Assembly (NCBI GenBank): GCA_032622095.1
Contig: CP136061.1
Coordinates: 35,783,797 to 35,847,796 of the forward strand
Direction of reading: 5' to 3'
Length of the DNA stretch: 64,000 nucleotides
From: Siphonodentalium dalli
Lineage: Eukaryota; Mollusca; Scaphopoda; Gadilida; Siphonodentaliidae
A program made the translations under genes and the position numbers. Under the pieces are notes generated by a model. It was not told the DNA's origin. It worked only from the letters and a program-made list of their open reading frames with translations, and ran no database searches. Positions 1-10,135 of this stretch are shown piece after piece; the stretch's first letter is position 1, and every line of letters starts with the position of its first letter.

Positions 1-98
1 TATCAAGCAATTTCTATATATATGCGGGATAGCATCACTAAATTCACCCTCTGGGAACCTCATTCTGCAAATGACAGGCACACTATTTCAAGGCTTGG
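1..98. mobile_element. Family P element, right end
   Basis: This matches the right half of family P: tagcatcactaaattcacc, cctcattctgcaaatgacag and caaggcttg. The left part is outside the window or lost. Confidence 0.75.
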
Positions 99-420
99 AA
101 AGAGGAAATTGACTTAATGTATATTTTATTGATTTTCTATCAATGATTCATGTTCATAATAGTTTGGTTATACTTCTATCTCTAAGATAGATAATCTTTA
201 GGAAATTTGGTCATAAAATTTAGAGAAAAATTACGCATCAAAACTAAAGGAAATCAAGATATAGTTCAACCCTTCACTAAGTCAGTCATCCGAAACAACA
301 TATAAATTACATGGAGAATATGTTCAGTGTAGTTATCTTCCATATTATATGTGCATCCTATGTTTATAGAAGACATTATTATCCTGAACATTTGAGTGAT
401 GAACTTTTTTGTTTGCTATG

Positions 421-1129
421 TAGACCTTTCTATACTAAATACTCATTAACCCTTTACCCAACAAAACGGTAAAAAACGCCCAAATAAAGCTTCAACAGCC
501 TAAAATATCTTCGGTCTGTCTCAATAACACCATACAAATATGGATATCATTTGAACCGGTTCATTGACCACATTGTGATGGTTACAGTTATGCCCTGTGC
601 CAATGCATTCTCTTATATATGCGAGTCGACCATAGGTCGCCTCGCATATATAAGAGAATGCATTGGCCTAAAAAAAATCTTTTTTTACCATTTTTTCTTA
701 CATTCTTTAACAATTTTGTAATTTTTTCTTACATTTTTTATAATATTTTTCTACATTCTTTGACAATTTTATCATTTTTAATATGTTAAGCCAATACATT
801 CTCTTATATATCGAGGCGACCTATGGTCGACTCGCATATATAAGAGAATGCATTGGCACAGGGCCGTTCTGTTGGGTAAAGGGTTAAAGAGTAGTTCCCT
901 TAGGAAATGTTCAGATAATAACTTCAACAAATAACCATAGGTCGTTTGTTGAACCTATTATCTAAACATTTTCCAACAATGAATATGAATTCTTCTACAC
1001 TTATATTAACATTTTGTATGTCTGTTGTATGCTTATACTTTGTGAAAACCCCTGCAGATGAATAATAGACCATTCCGATGTATACCTTATAACCAAATGG
1101 GAGAATCCATTTAGTATAGAAAGGGTTAA
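421..1129. mobile_element. TTAA family D element, split by a family A insertion
   Basis: The left end (acctttctatactaaatact) stops at 445 and resumes at 888 (gagtagttcccttaggaaat). The central palindrome caaataaccataggtcgttt follows. The right end gaatccatttagtatagaaa then gggttaa closes at 1129. The inserted family A copy is bounded by TTAA on both sides. Confidence 0.8.
446..887. mobile_element. TTAA family A element (piggyBac-type MITE) nested in family D
   Basis: Starts TTAACCCTTTACCCAACA and ends TGTTGGGTAAAGGGTTAA. It has two large hairpins (601-665 and 787-857), each about 65 bases, built on gcattctcttatatatgcga and its complement. The second hairpin is the inverse of the first. T-rich spacer DNA lies between. 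There is no coding capacity. Confidence 0.85.
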
Positions 1130-1343
1130 AAATAGGAGGCCTGGTTTGAAAGTCTGAGTCAATCTTGATCTGTTACAGACTTTCAAATTGGGTCTACCAT
1201 TTAGTGCTTCCAGCTCATAACAAACCCATATCACAAACTGAGATTACTTCTCTCTCTGTCGTGTCTGTTTTCTCTCATTACTAAATTTGAACTAAAGTTT
1301 GTCCATGTCTCATCGTTCATATGACCTAACATGAAATTGTTTC

Positions 1344-1540
1344 TTAACCCATTGATGACTGGAGCTTCCTGAAAATATAAGAGAATATATTGGCCTAACA
1401 ATATTTATCTTGACCGTGTAAGCCAGTGCATTCTCTTATATATGCGAGGTTCCCTATGGGAGACTCGCATATATAAGAGTATACACTGACACATCATTTG
1501 TAATGTTGCACCAGTGCAGCTCCCATCATGAAAGGGTTAT
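1344..1540. mobile_element. TTAA family B element, 5' hairpin deleted
   Basis: Begins ttaacccattgatgactgga and ends cccatcatgaaagggttat. Only the second hairpin is complete; the first is reduced to ataagagaatatattgg. Confidence 0.7.
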
Positions 1541-2280
1541 CGATTCAGGGTTTGAAATTGGTCAACAAATTCTAGCATGAATCTGCCACCCCTCAAGTTG
1601 AAGGTGAAATACACATTCATTGCTGGATTTTGACTATTTTCTCTTGTTACATTCTCTTGATCATCCTCAAATGCAAGTAATTCGCTAAAATAGATGATAA
1701 AATAATGTGTTTACAGGCACCTCCCTCATCACCAAAAGAGAGTCTCATGAATATTAGTCCAACCTTTAATTAATAATTAAATTCTATATTAAAGATATCC
1801 TGATATTGCTATATCCTGTTTAATCCTTCATCCAAACTCATTAATTATTCATCATTTGGTTGGTTTGCATCTAACGCACCTAATTTAGTAGTTACCAACT
1901 AGATATCAGCTTACGTTAAAGACGGGATCTCTCTTCCCTTAAATTTTTCGGGCCTTTGAAGTGAGTTGATGTGAAATAAAATTAAAATTACAACTTTTGA
2001 TCAAAAATCTCTCTTCATTTGCAAATATATGTAACACCATATGTTGCTTGCATGTTTTTCATTATACGAATGTTAAGGTGTCATCAAAACATTTCATAGA
2101 GCTCCTGCTGTCCGATATTTATTATTCTTGAAGAGAGACCCCATGTTTAAACGTGACTAATGTTCCATTTCTCTTTCTTTAATGGGTTAGTTTGAGCCTG
2201 GAATCGTCTTCGAAATTGGAGATTGCTGAACAAGTTTGCTTCTGGAATTCTTGTACTGATGTCTTTAATATAATACAGTC

Positions 2281-2742
2281 AGGCCTCAAAATATGTGCTG
2301 GTCATTTGCAGAATGAGGTCCCCAGAGGGTGAATTTAGTGATGTTATCCCACACAGTGGGCGAGCATCACTAAATTCATCCTCTGGTGACCTCATTATGC
2401 ATGGCCTCAACTGCTATGGGAGACCTAGACTCAGATTTAAGTTTCCAGATGGTGATGTGTTCCCATTGGGCACCTCGATTATGCATTGTGTCGTCTGCCA
2501 ATTTGGGGACATAGAAAAATCGAACTAAAAAAAGAAAAGACACTTTCTAAAGAAGTTTCTAAAGAAACTGAAAACCGTGTTAGTTTGATAATAAAGATAC
2601 TTTCCAGAGAAGATGAGGGCTAAGCAGAATGAGGTCACCATAGGGTGAGTTTAGTGATGCTCGCCCGCTGTGCAGGGTAGCATCACTATTTCACCATCTG
2701 GGGACCTCATTCTGCAAATGACCAGCACCATAATTTTAGACC
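2281..2742. mobile_element. Family P element, variant termini
   Basis: Left end aggcctcaaaatatgtgctg is mirrored at the right by agcaccataattttagacct. The agaatgaggt...acctcattctgc palindrome occurs on both sides, with the internal agacctagactcaga segment typical of long copies. Confidence 0.7.
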
Positions 2743-3135
2743 TGATTACAGCAAACCTTTATGAGTGAGAATCTATTGTCCATTTGGAAATTGTTTTTCA
2801 ATGAAGAGAACAGTATTAATTAACAAGGCTGTTTTCCCTCCAATAATGAGAAGCTCAATTTAATATTTATTCTCAAAGTAACTTGGAAGAGCATGACAAT
2901 GCTGACTGTTATAATATTTGTGTTTAAATTATGTGCATTTATAGGTTTTAAAATTCTTATTCACCCTGTGTTTGTTTCAAAATGTTCCTAAACTTTTATT
3001 GACATGATGTTGAAACTATGCAACAGATTTTGAGAACAAATAGCCCACATTAACTTTCAATTTGAAAATTTGAAAAATGTTATTAAAAAATTTGTAAGCT
3101 TTTAATTTGATTTGATTTGAAGAAGCTGTAAGGTG

Positions 3136-3387
3136 TTTACCCAATTGATGGGAGCTGTGCTGGTGCAGCATTAAAGATCCTGTGCCATGCATTCTCTTAT
3201 ATATACGAGTCTCCCATAGGGATACTCACATATCTAAGAGAATGCACTGGCTTTCAAGGTCAATGTAAATATTGTTAGGCCAATGTATTCTCTTATATAT
3301 GTGAGGCTCCCTATGGGAGACTCGCATTTATAAGAGAATGCATTGGCACAGTGTTTTGTCAAAATTTCTGAAAGCTCTAAATCTTTA
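3136..3387. mobile_element. TTAA family B element, inverted
   Basis: Reads gatgggagctgtgctggtgc at the left, two hairpins (3188-3251, 3283-3346) and tttctgaaagctc at the right. The terminal CCCTTT/AAAGGG blocks have decayed. Confidence 0.65.
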
Positions 3388-3416
3388 AATGAATAAATCC
3401 ATAGAATCTATCGTCC

Positions 3417-3785
3417 ACAAGCCTTGAAATAGTGTGCCTGTGATTTGCATGAATAAATCACCCTCTGGGGACCTCATTCTGCATGGGCCTCCTCTTCATG
3501 GAAGTATATGTAGTCTCAAATTAACATTGTTTTTAGTTACTTTTTTCCTTCTGTTCAGTTTCTATAAATAATAAATTGCATCATTGAGGGGACTAATGGG
3601 TGAACATCACCAACTGGTGAACTTCTGTCTGATCCTAGGTCTCCCATAGCAGTTGAGGCATAAGCAGAATTAGGTTCCCAGAGGGTGAATTTGATGATGC
3701 TAGCCCGCCATGCAGGATAGCATCACTAAATTCACCCTCTGAGGACCTCATTCTGCAAATGACAGACACACTATTTAAAGGCTTG
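3417..3785. mobile_element. Family P element with 8-bp target duplication
   Basis: Begins CAAGCCTTGAAATAGTGTG and ends CACACTATTTAAAGGCTTG. Flanks atcgtcca (3409-3416) and atcatcca (3786-3793) agree at 7 of 8 bases. The right palindrome is complete and the left one is partly deleted. Confidence 0.8.
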
Positions 3786-4142
3786 ATCATCCAGTGACTT
3801 ATTCATTATCTCTTCAAAAGAAAGCTTTCTAAATTTCTTCTAATTGACAATAAATTGAAGACTGAATTGGAAATCTTGAAAATTCTGGATCTATTTGCAA
3901 ATAAAAGTGTTTGATGAGGCCCTCTTTGGGTGATGAGAGCAGAATATTTGTATTTGTTTGGCCTAATGTTGGAATAACTGGATTCCATTTCAGGACGTGA
4001 CCCCTATGCTTACTTGCCCATTGGTGGTGAGACATACTTTTCCCACTCGTAAATTTGGTGAATCCCGCTGCTTCTTTACTAACAATTTGCTGTGTCACAC
4101 GTTTGGGAGTGGAGACAGTTTACACATTTCATCATTCATCAA

Positions 4143-4575
4143 GAAAGCCTGGAAATAATGTGTCCCTCATTTGCAGAATGAGGTCCCCAGAGGGTGAATT
4201 TAATTTAGTGATGCTATCCTGCACAGCGGGCTATCATCAGCAAATTCTCCCTCTGGGGACCTCATTCTGCTTTGGCTTCGTCTAACTATAAGCTTCTGGG
4301 ATGTATCTATATTCTCAAATTAATATTGTTCTTAGTTACATTTTCCCTTCTGTTCAGTTTCTGTGTCCCCAAATTTTCAGAAGGTAACATGCATTATCGA
4401 CTAATGGGTGAAAATCACCAACTTCAACTGGGGAACTTCAATCTGATCCTAGATCTCCCATAGCAGTTGAGGCCTAAGCAGAATGAGGTTCCCAGAGAGT
4501 GAATTTGGTGATGCTAGCCCACCAAGTGGGATAACGTCACTAATTTCATCCTCTGGGGACTTCATTAATTCACAG
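4143..4575. mobile_element. Family P element, right terminus lost
   Basis: The left palindrome starts near ctcatttgcagaatgaggtc (4169-4188). The internal segment cctagatctcccatagcagt is present. The second palindrome ends at ggacttcattaattcac without the terminal repeat. Confidence 0.65.
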
Positions 4576-4794
4576 GATTCATGAAAGGTAGAACTCAGAA
4601 CAATTCTAGGTCCCAACTGGATGGTCAACATTAAGTTTCAGCGAACTGCAATAGTTTATTTAGGCCGGCAAGGTTCAACTCACAATCACATGCTCCACTC
4701 ATGTTTGATGCTAGCGCTGATTGAAGCATTGGCTGAAAAAGAAATTAGTGTGTGGTGAAGACAACATCTAGTTGCAAAATCTAAAAATTAAGTT

Positions 4795-5067
4795 GTTTGG
4801 GGTACCTTGAAGTAGAATAAGTTTTTTAACATACCTATATTACTACATGTTGCCATGATTAGTTTGGGGTACCGTGACGTAGAATAAGTTATTTAACATA
4901 CCTATATTACTACATGTTGCCATGATTAGTTTGGGGTACCGTGACGTAGAATAAGTTATTTAACATGCCTATATTACTACATGTTGCCATGATTAGTTTG
5001 GGGTACCATGAAGTAGAATAAGTTATTTAACATACCTATATTACTACATGTTGCCATGATTAGTTTG
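4795..5067. repeat. 67-bp tandem repeat, four copies
   Basis: Units start gtttggggtacc at 4795, 4862, 4929 and 4996, exactly 67 bases apart, and end tgttgccatgatta. Copies differ at only a few positions. Confidence 0.93.
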
Positions 5068-5221
5068 TACAATATATATCCAAAATCTGATATAGAACCA
5101 CCATACTTATAGCAACCAAGCGTCATTTGGCAATGAGGTTATATTTTATCAAGGTCACTGTTTCTGATGGGATAATGTGTTTATTTTGCACTTTTGCTTG
5201 CGCGATAAAGACAAACTTTCA

Positions 5222-5357
5222 TACAGTAATGCTCTAATTATTCGACCTCTTAACCACAGCAGAATTATGGGTAACTTTTCAGGATTTAGTCGGAAATATG
5301 GCTTGTTGCCATTCATCGGAAAGCTCTCCCCTACTGTACATGAAAATTACCCATAGT
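5222..5357. mobile_element. Mariner-type hairpin family H, right arm deleted
   Basis: The left arm (tacagtaatgctctaattat to ggaaagctctcccc) is followed at once by a tactgtac remnant and a fragment of the right arm. Confidence 0.7.
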
Positions 5358-5874
5358 TATGGACTTTCTTGCCTAGTCCGATCTTTGATAATTGTCCGAT
5401 TTGATATTCAATTGGCATATATTGATATGTATTCAGTTCGATATTCGGTTTGATCAGATACACATTAGAGGCTTGAGATTTTATAACATTTTGCTGGTCT
5501 CATGGTGGAGGAATTCTGCATTCTAAACTTCCTTCTGCGTTGTGCATTTGCATGTTAAAATAAGGAGTAGCTTTCTGTTTGCATCTGATATTTGATTGGT
5601 GACTTCAGTGATTTCATAATTTATTATTCTCAGAAATGAGCACTGTCTGTTGTCCACAGGATAACATCTATCATATTCAACATAATTCTATGAAATTTGG
5701 TACAAAGATTACATTTGAGAAAGTCCCATCCAGTTTTGAATTTGGGTAAGGTTCAATGATTTCTGATGGGGTTATCCCCCTTTTTGTTTAAATTATTGAA
5801 ACCGTCTGCCCTTATAAAAAGGTTTCACTTTAAAGCTTTGAATGGTTGGCATCTAGCACATCATTATTCATATT

Positions 5875-6467
5875 TTAACACTTTCTATACTAAAGCATCA
5901 TTAATGAGTAATTGTCACATAGGAAATGTTCAGATAATAAGTTCTATACTAAAGCATCATTGATGAGTAGTTGTCACATAGGAAATGTTCAGATAATAAG
6001 TTTAACCCTTTTTAAACTAAAGCATCATTGATGAGTAGTTATTCCATAGGAAATGTTCAGATATTAGGTTTAACCCTTTCTAAACTAAAGTATCATTGAT
6101 GAGTAGTTATCACATTGAAAATGTTCAGATAATAAGTTTAACCCTTTCTGTACCAAAACATCATTGATGAGTAGTTATTCAAGAGGAAATATTCAGATAA
6201 TAAGTTTAACCCTTTCTGTTCCAAAACATCATTGATGAGTAGTTATTCAAGAGGAAATATTCCTGCTAATTTGTTCAACAAATGACCATAGGTCGTTTGT
6301 TTGAACTTATTATCTAAACATTTCCCTCAATAAATAGGGCTCCTTCTGCACTTTTATTTATCTAGGCTTGCTGTTATCACCATAACATCCTCCAAATCAA
6401 TAATAGACCATTCCAATGTACACTTTTTAACTGACTGGGAGAATCCATTTAGCATAGAAAGGGTTAA
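5875..6467. mobile_element. TTAA family D element with internal six-fold array of its left end
   Basis: The terminal ~60-68-bp segment (ccctttctatactaaagcat to cagataataagttt) is repeated six times from 5879 to about 6265. It is followed by the central palindrome aaatgaccataggtcgtttg and the right end tccatttagcatagaaaggg. TTAA flanks both ends. Confidence 0.8.
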
Positions 6468-6526
6468 TACATTAGCTTCTATTCAATAACAAGCACAAAT
6501 CTGGAACATCTTGTCCACAGTTTTTG

Positions 6527-6669
6527 GAAACTTGTGTCAAAAACCCTGAAAAAATTAACATTTCCACCCCACTATAGAAAACTATATATAGTGTACTGTA
6601 AAGACTATAATAAAGTGTACTATAGTGGTGGAAAGGATTATGTTTTCAGGGTTTTTGACACAAATTTCC
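6527..6669. mobile_element. Small palindromic element (~143 bp)
   Basis: The left arm gaaacttgtgtcaaaaaccc is the complement of the right arm gggtttttgacacaaatttc. The middle contains ccactatag and its complement. Confidence 0.7.
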
Positions 6670-7505
6670 AACTGTGATCTTGTATATCAATAACACAGAC
6701 CCACTACATTCATTTCTTAGATAAAATTGGCCGAAAAACATACTTGGTATAATTTCGCTTTGCGATTTTATACAGTATGTTGTTCGGCCACTTACAATTT
6801 TATAAGCTCATAAAATCAATAAAAATTTGTTGATTGACATAATAACTATATCCCCCTATTTGACAAAATCGTAAAGTGACCAACTTTCATGTATTGTTCA
6901 TATTCAAGGACAAAGTGGTGGAATCTGTGGTAATAGTGTTATCGTAATGTATGTGACTGTATGCCTTTGACCCTGTGTTCTATATAACAGATATTTGTTT
7001 AATTTATAATTCCTTAGTTAATTACTACGTTCATTTCACATAATTCAATTTTGCAGTCAACACAAATTTGAATTTCAATTTAATTCAGCTCATAATCCAC
7101 ACTGAAGACTAGAATCTATGATAAATTGTAAACGTTCCATTGAATATCATATCACTCCTGTATGGAGCATCACACGGACCCAAGCAGATGACAGTCATCA
7201 GTGCATCGTTCTCTCTGTTTAGGGCTCAATAAAGGGTTAATAAATGATGACATTATATGTTATTTACGTTAATGAATGATGAGTGAACAATTTTAGAATA
7301 AATGCACCATCTTTCTAGAGTAATACACATGTACATGTAGTTATATCTCATTGGTGGTCATCTTGAAATGTTGTATCTTCCAAAAATCATTAAATTTACA
7401 GGAGACACAACAAACCATATATCTCGGGGGAATATCATTTGGTATCTGCCAATATATTTGTATGATGATTAGAGGATATTACTTGGTTGGTTTGATATTA
7501 GACCC

Positions 7506-7584
7506 GATATCAGCCCGAGGTAACCTCTTATCAGCCTGAGACCGAAGGTCGAAGGTCGATATGAGGTTACCGAGGGCTGATATC
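7506..7584. repeat. Inverted repeat around gatatcagcccgaggtaacc
   Basis: The 22-base left arm is the near complement of gaggttaccgagggctgata at the right. The loop contains gaaggtcgaaggtcgat. Confidence 0.7.
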
Positions 7585-8050
7585 AGGAACGGTTTTGAAA
7601 ATAGAAATATTTGACATTTTAGAACTAATGATAACATTTTGTGGCTAACCCTGACACAACATTTTAGAACATTATTTTTCTAAACAAAAATAGCATTTAT
7701 TTATTTTAAATTGTCAGAAGAACTTATGTAGATTCTAATTATGGAAAAACAAGTGCATTTAGTATTAAAACGCCATATACAACATTTTGAAAGCCCACCG
7801 ACGATATGTGTCATATTAATGACAACTAACATTCATGAGTATTTGTGATTTAAGGTCATCATGTTTTTTGTTTTTACTGTTTTTTTAAAGTTTCATCAAT
7901 GCTTGCTCTCCTTGTGTTGTTTGTCAGGTGGGTGCAACCTCATGTTGTCAACAGGTGTTATTTGTATCTTGGTAATTTGGCCTTTTTTCCAACTTGAATT
8001 TAGGGTTTGAGGTGTTGGATCTATCAGAGCTTGTAAACTTTTTCCTTACT

Positions 8051-8424
8051 TTAAAAGTACACAATCAGATTCGATGGTCCCCATATCATCAGATTCCAAC
8101 AACAACATTTCTTGAAATGTCACATCAGTTATCAGAATCAACTAACCACTGTCAACTATTGTATAAAATTGCACCAAAAGTGTTATATATCAACATTTTG
8201 TTCAACGCAATTTGGTTTCGAGCGTATGTTGGTCGGCATTCGTCGATTATTTACCAGGCTGCCAAATATTCGAGGTGGTGAAAAAAAAAACAGATTTTAA
8301 AATTTAAAATCTGATAACTCCGGGCTTTGATGGGTGGGTTCCTCGACTCAAATCTAATATTTTTTACCGCCGAAGTCGAAGAAATAGTAATTTAGGGGCG
8401 ATAAATCGGATTATGTATCTTTAA
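8051..8424. mobile_element. TTAA family E element
   Basis: Left end ttaaaagtacacaatcagat resembles ttaaaggtactcaatccgat of other copies; right end ggattatgtatctttaa is its diverged complement. Shared interior: gattccaacaacaac and gatgggtgggttcctcgact. Confidence 0.65.
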
Positions 8425-8437
8425 CCAGTTTCATGAT

Positions 8438-8897
8438 TTAACCCTTTCAGTGCCAGGTCCGATTTTTGTATCAACCCATATACCCTGTGCAATGCATTCT
8501 CTTATATATGCGAGTCGACCATAGGTCGCCTCGCATTTATAAGAGAATGCATTGGCCTAACAATTTTTCATCATTTGTTATTATTTTTGACAATTTTAAT
8601 AATTTTTTCTTATATTCTTTAACAGACTTATTTTGTAGGTTTAGTGCCAGGGAATCTTACGTTTTTCATGGGCATAAAAATTATTACTATGAATACTTGG
8701 TGATAGTTTTGAGTTATAACATGCCCCTAAGGTTTTATCCAGTTTGTTTTTAAATTCGCTATAGCATGCTTAAGCATACCCAAAAAAAATTCAACCCAAA
8801 AAAATCTCTATTTTTTTATTTTTTATTTTTTTAGGGACGATTTTACAGACCGTAAATTAGGGCCGATGAGATCGGTCCCTGGCACTGAAAGGGTTAA
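8438..8897. mobile_element. TTAA family C element
   Basis: Starts TTAACCCTTTCAGTGCCAGG and ends CCTGGCACTGAAAGGGTTAA. One long hairpin (8493-8555) uses the same gcattctcttatatatgcga stem as families A and B. A second half carries gaccgtaaattagggccgat. Confidence 0.85.
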
Positions 8898-9274
8898 CAG
8901 AAGTATCTGATGGATAGTTCATATACATTCGCATTGTCATCAACTTGCATCAAACCACAATGCATGCTTCCAAATATAAGCAGAATCTCTTTAATTTAAC
9001 TCAATTAAATATTTACGACAAATAGTAATTGTTTTCTTCATCGCATCATTCCAGGTTAATTATATTTTGAGACATAACTGTTAAGCTGCACAAAAATGCC
9101 TTTTTGTGATTTTTGATATATTTTAGAAAAACGGAAAGATTTCGAGAGTTTAATCAATTAGTTATTTGAAGTATTATGAATCTTTGTTTATCTCTTTACA
9201 ACCACCTCTCAACTCTTCGTATATGTTTGTATGAGTAATTTAATCATTTACATATATATCCTAGAGAGAAGTGC

Positions 9275-9698
9275 ACAAGCCTGTTTATAGTGTGTCTGTC
9301 ATTTGCAGAATGAGGTCTCCAGAGGGTGTTCAATTTAGTGCTATCCTGCATAGCGGGCTAGTATCACTAAATTCACCCTCTGGGGACCTCATTCTGCTTA
9401 GTCCTCATCTTCTCTGGAAAGTTTCTTTATTATCAAATTTCTATAGAAACTTAGATTCTTCTTAGAAACTTAGATTTCTTTTTTAGTTTAGTTTATATCC
9501 CCAAATTGGCAGACGACACATTGCATAATCGAGGTTCCCAATGGATGTACATCACAATATTCTCTATTTTGGAACTTCTCGCAAAATGAGGTCCCCAGAG
9601 GGTGAATTTGGTGAGCCTGCCATGCGGGATAGCGTCACTGAATTCACCCTGTGGGAACCTCATTCTGCAAATGACAGGCACACTAAACTCAGACTTGG
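9275..9698. mobile_element. Family P element, long form
   Basis: Left end caagcctgtttatagtgtgt, two agaatgaggtc palindromes (9307-9399 and 9582-9666) and right end cactaaactcagacttg. Open frames across it are by-products of the palindromes. Confidence 0.75.
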
Positions 9699-10037
9699 AA
9701 GTACAGCATTGCATTTCAACTACTTGCACAAGCAGTGATCTCTGTTTTTATTCATTATTTTGTATCACAATACGCAGCGGACAACGATACTTATTGTATC
9801 GTCAGCAATGTATCCCGATAAATCATTACAGCCCTACAAGAGGTGAATGTGCAAATAAAATGGACCCCTGGTGTTACATATTTGTCTGTTGAGAATACAA
9901 TATGATGAGAGCTGTTTAGATACTGTCTACCAACAATTATGTTTTTTTTAGCTTGCAATGAATTTTTTTTTCAACTTTACTAAATGATATATACACTTTT
10001 TTTATTCCATAATTTTGAATTTTTTTTATTGTTTCAG

Positions 10038-10135
10038 GTTCATTTTATGATGAGGATAATAAATTGATATCATCAGCCACTGCTTACACAAGCGATGGTG
10101 GAACTCTGAAGAAAAACCATTGCCTCAACATAATG
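10038..10135 (+). CDS. TRPA1: TRPA exon A (pre-S1 segment, first exon in window)
   Basis: The acceptor gtttcag and donor atg|gtaataa bound 98 nt: two bases completing a codon, then 32 codons. The peptide contains SSATAY, SDGGTLKK and HCLNIM and joins in phase 0 to exon B (VSSSREDLLAHP). In TRPA channels this segment lies between the last ankyrin repeat and the pre-S1 helix, where an H-P-L motif is usual. Here the proline codon is replaced by cysteine (tgc). A second copy at 11838-11947 keeps H-P-L. The upstream partner exon, entered in phase 1, is outside the window. Confidence 0.85.

Larger units (their letters stand above)
1..10037. other. Intron upstream of exon A, no exon seen
   Basis: No stretch reads as ankyrin or TRP sequence with GT/AG borders. 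Apart from the listed repeats, the stretches 99-420, 1541-2280, 2743-3135, 4576-4794, 5358-5874, 6670-7505, 7585-8050, 8898-9274 and 9699-10037 are AT-rich DNA in which I see nothing. It is assumed intronic because exon A needs an upstream exon entered in phase 1. Confidence 0.6.

Noticed and set aside
8466-8753. Frames such as CILLYMRVDHRSPRIYKRMHWP-like peptides at many sites
   Set aside because: They are translations of the family A, B and C hairpins, occur in both orientations and carry no independent protein signal.
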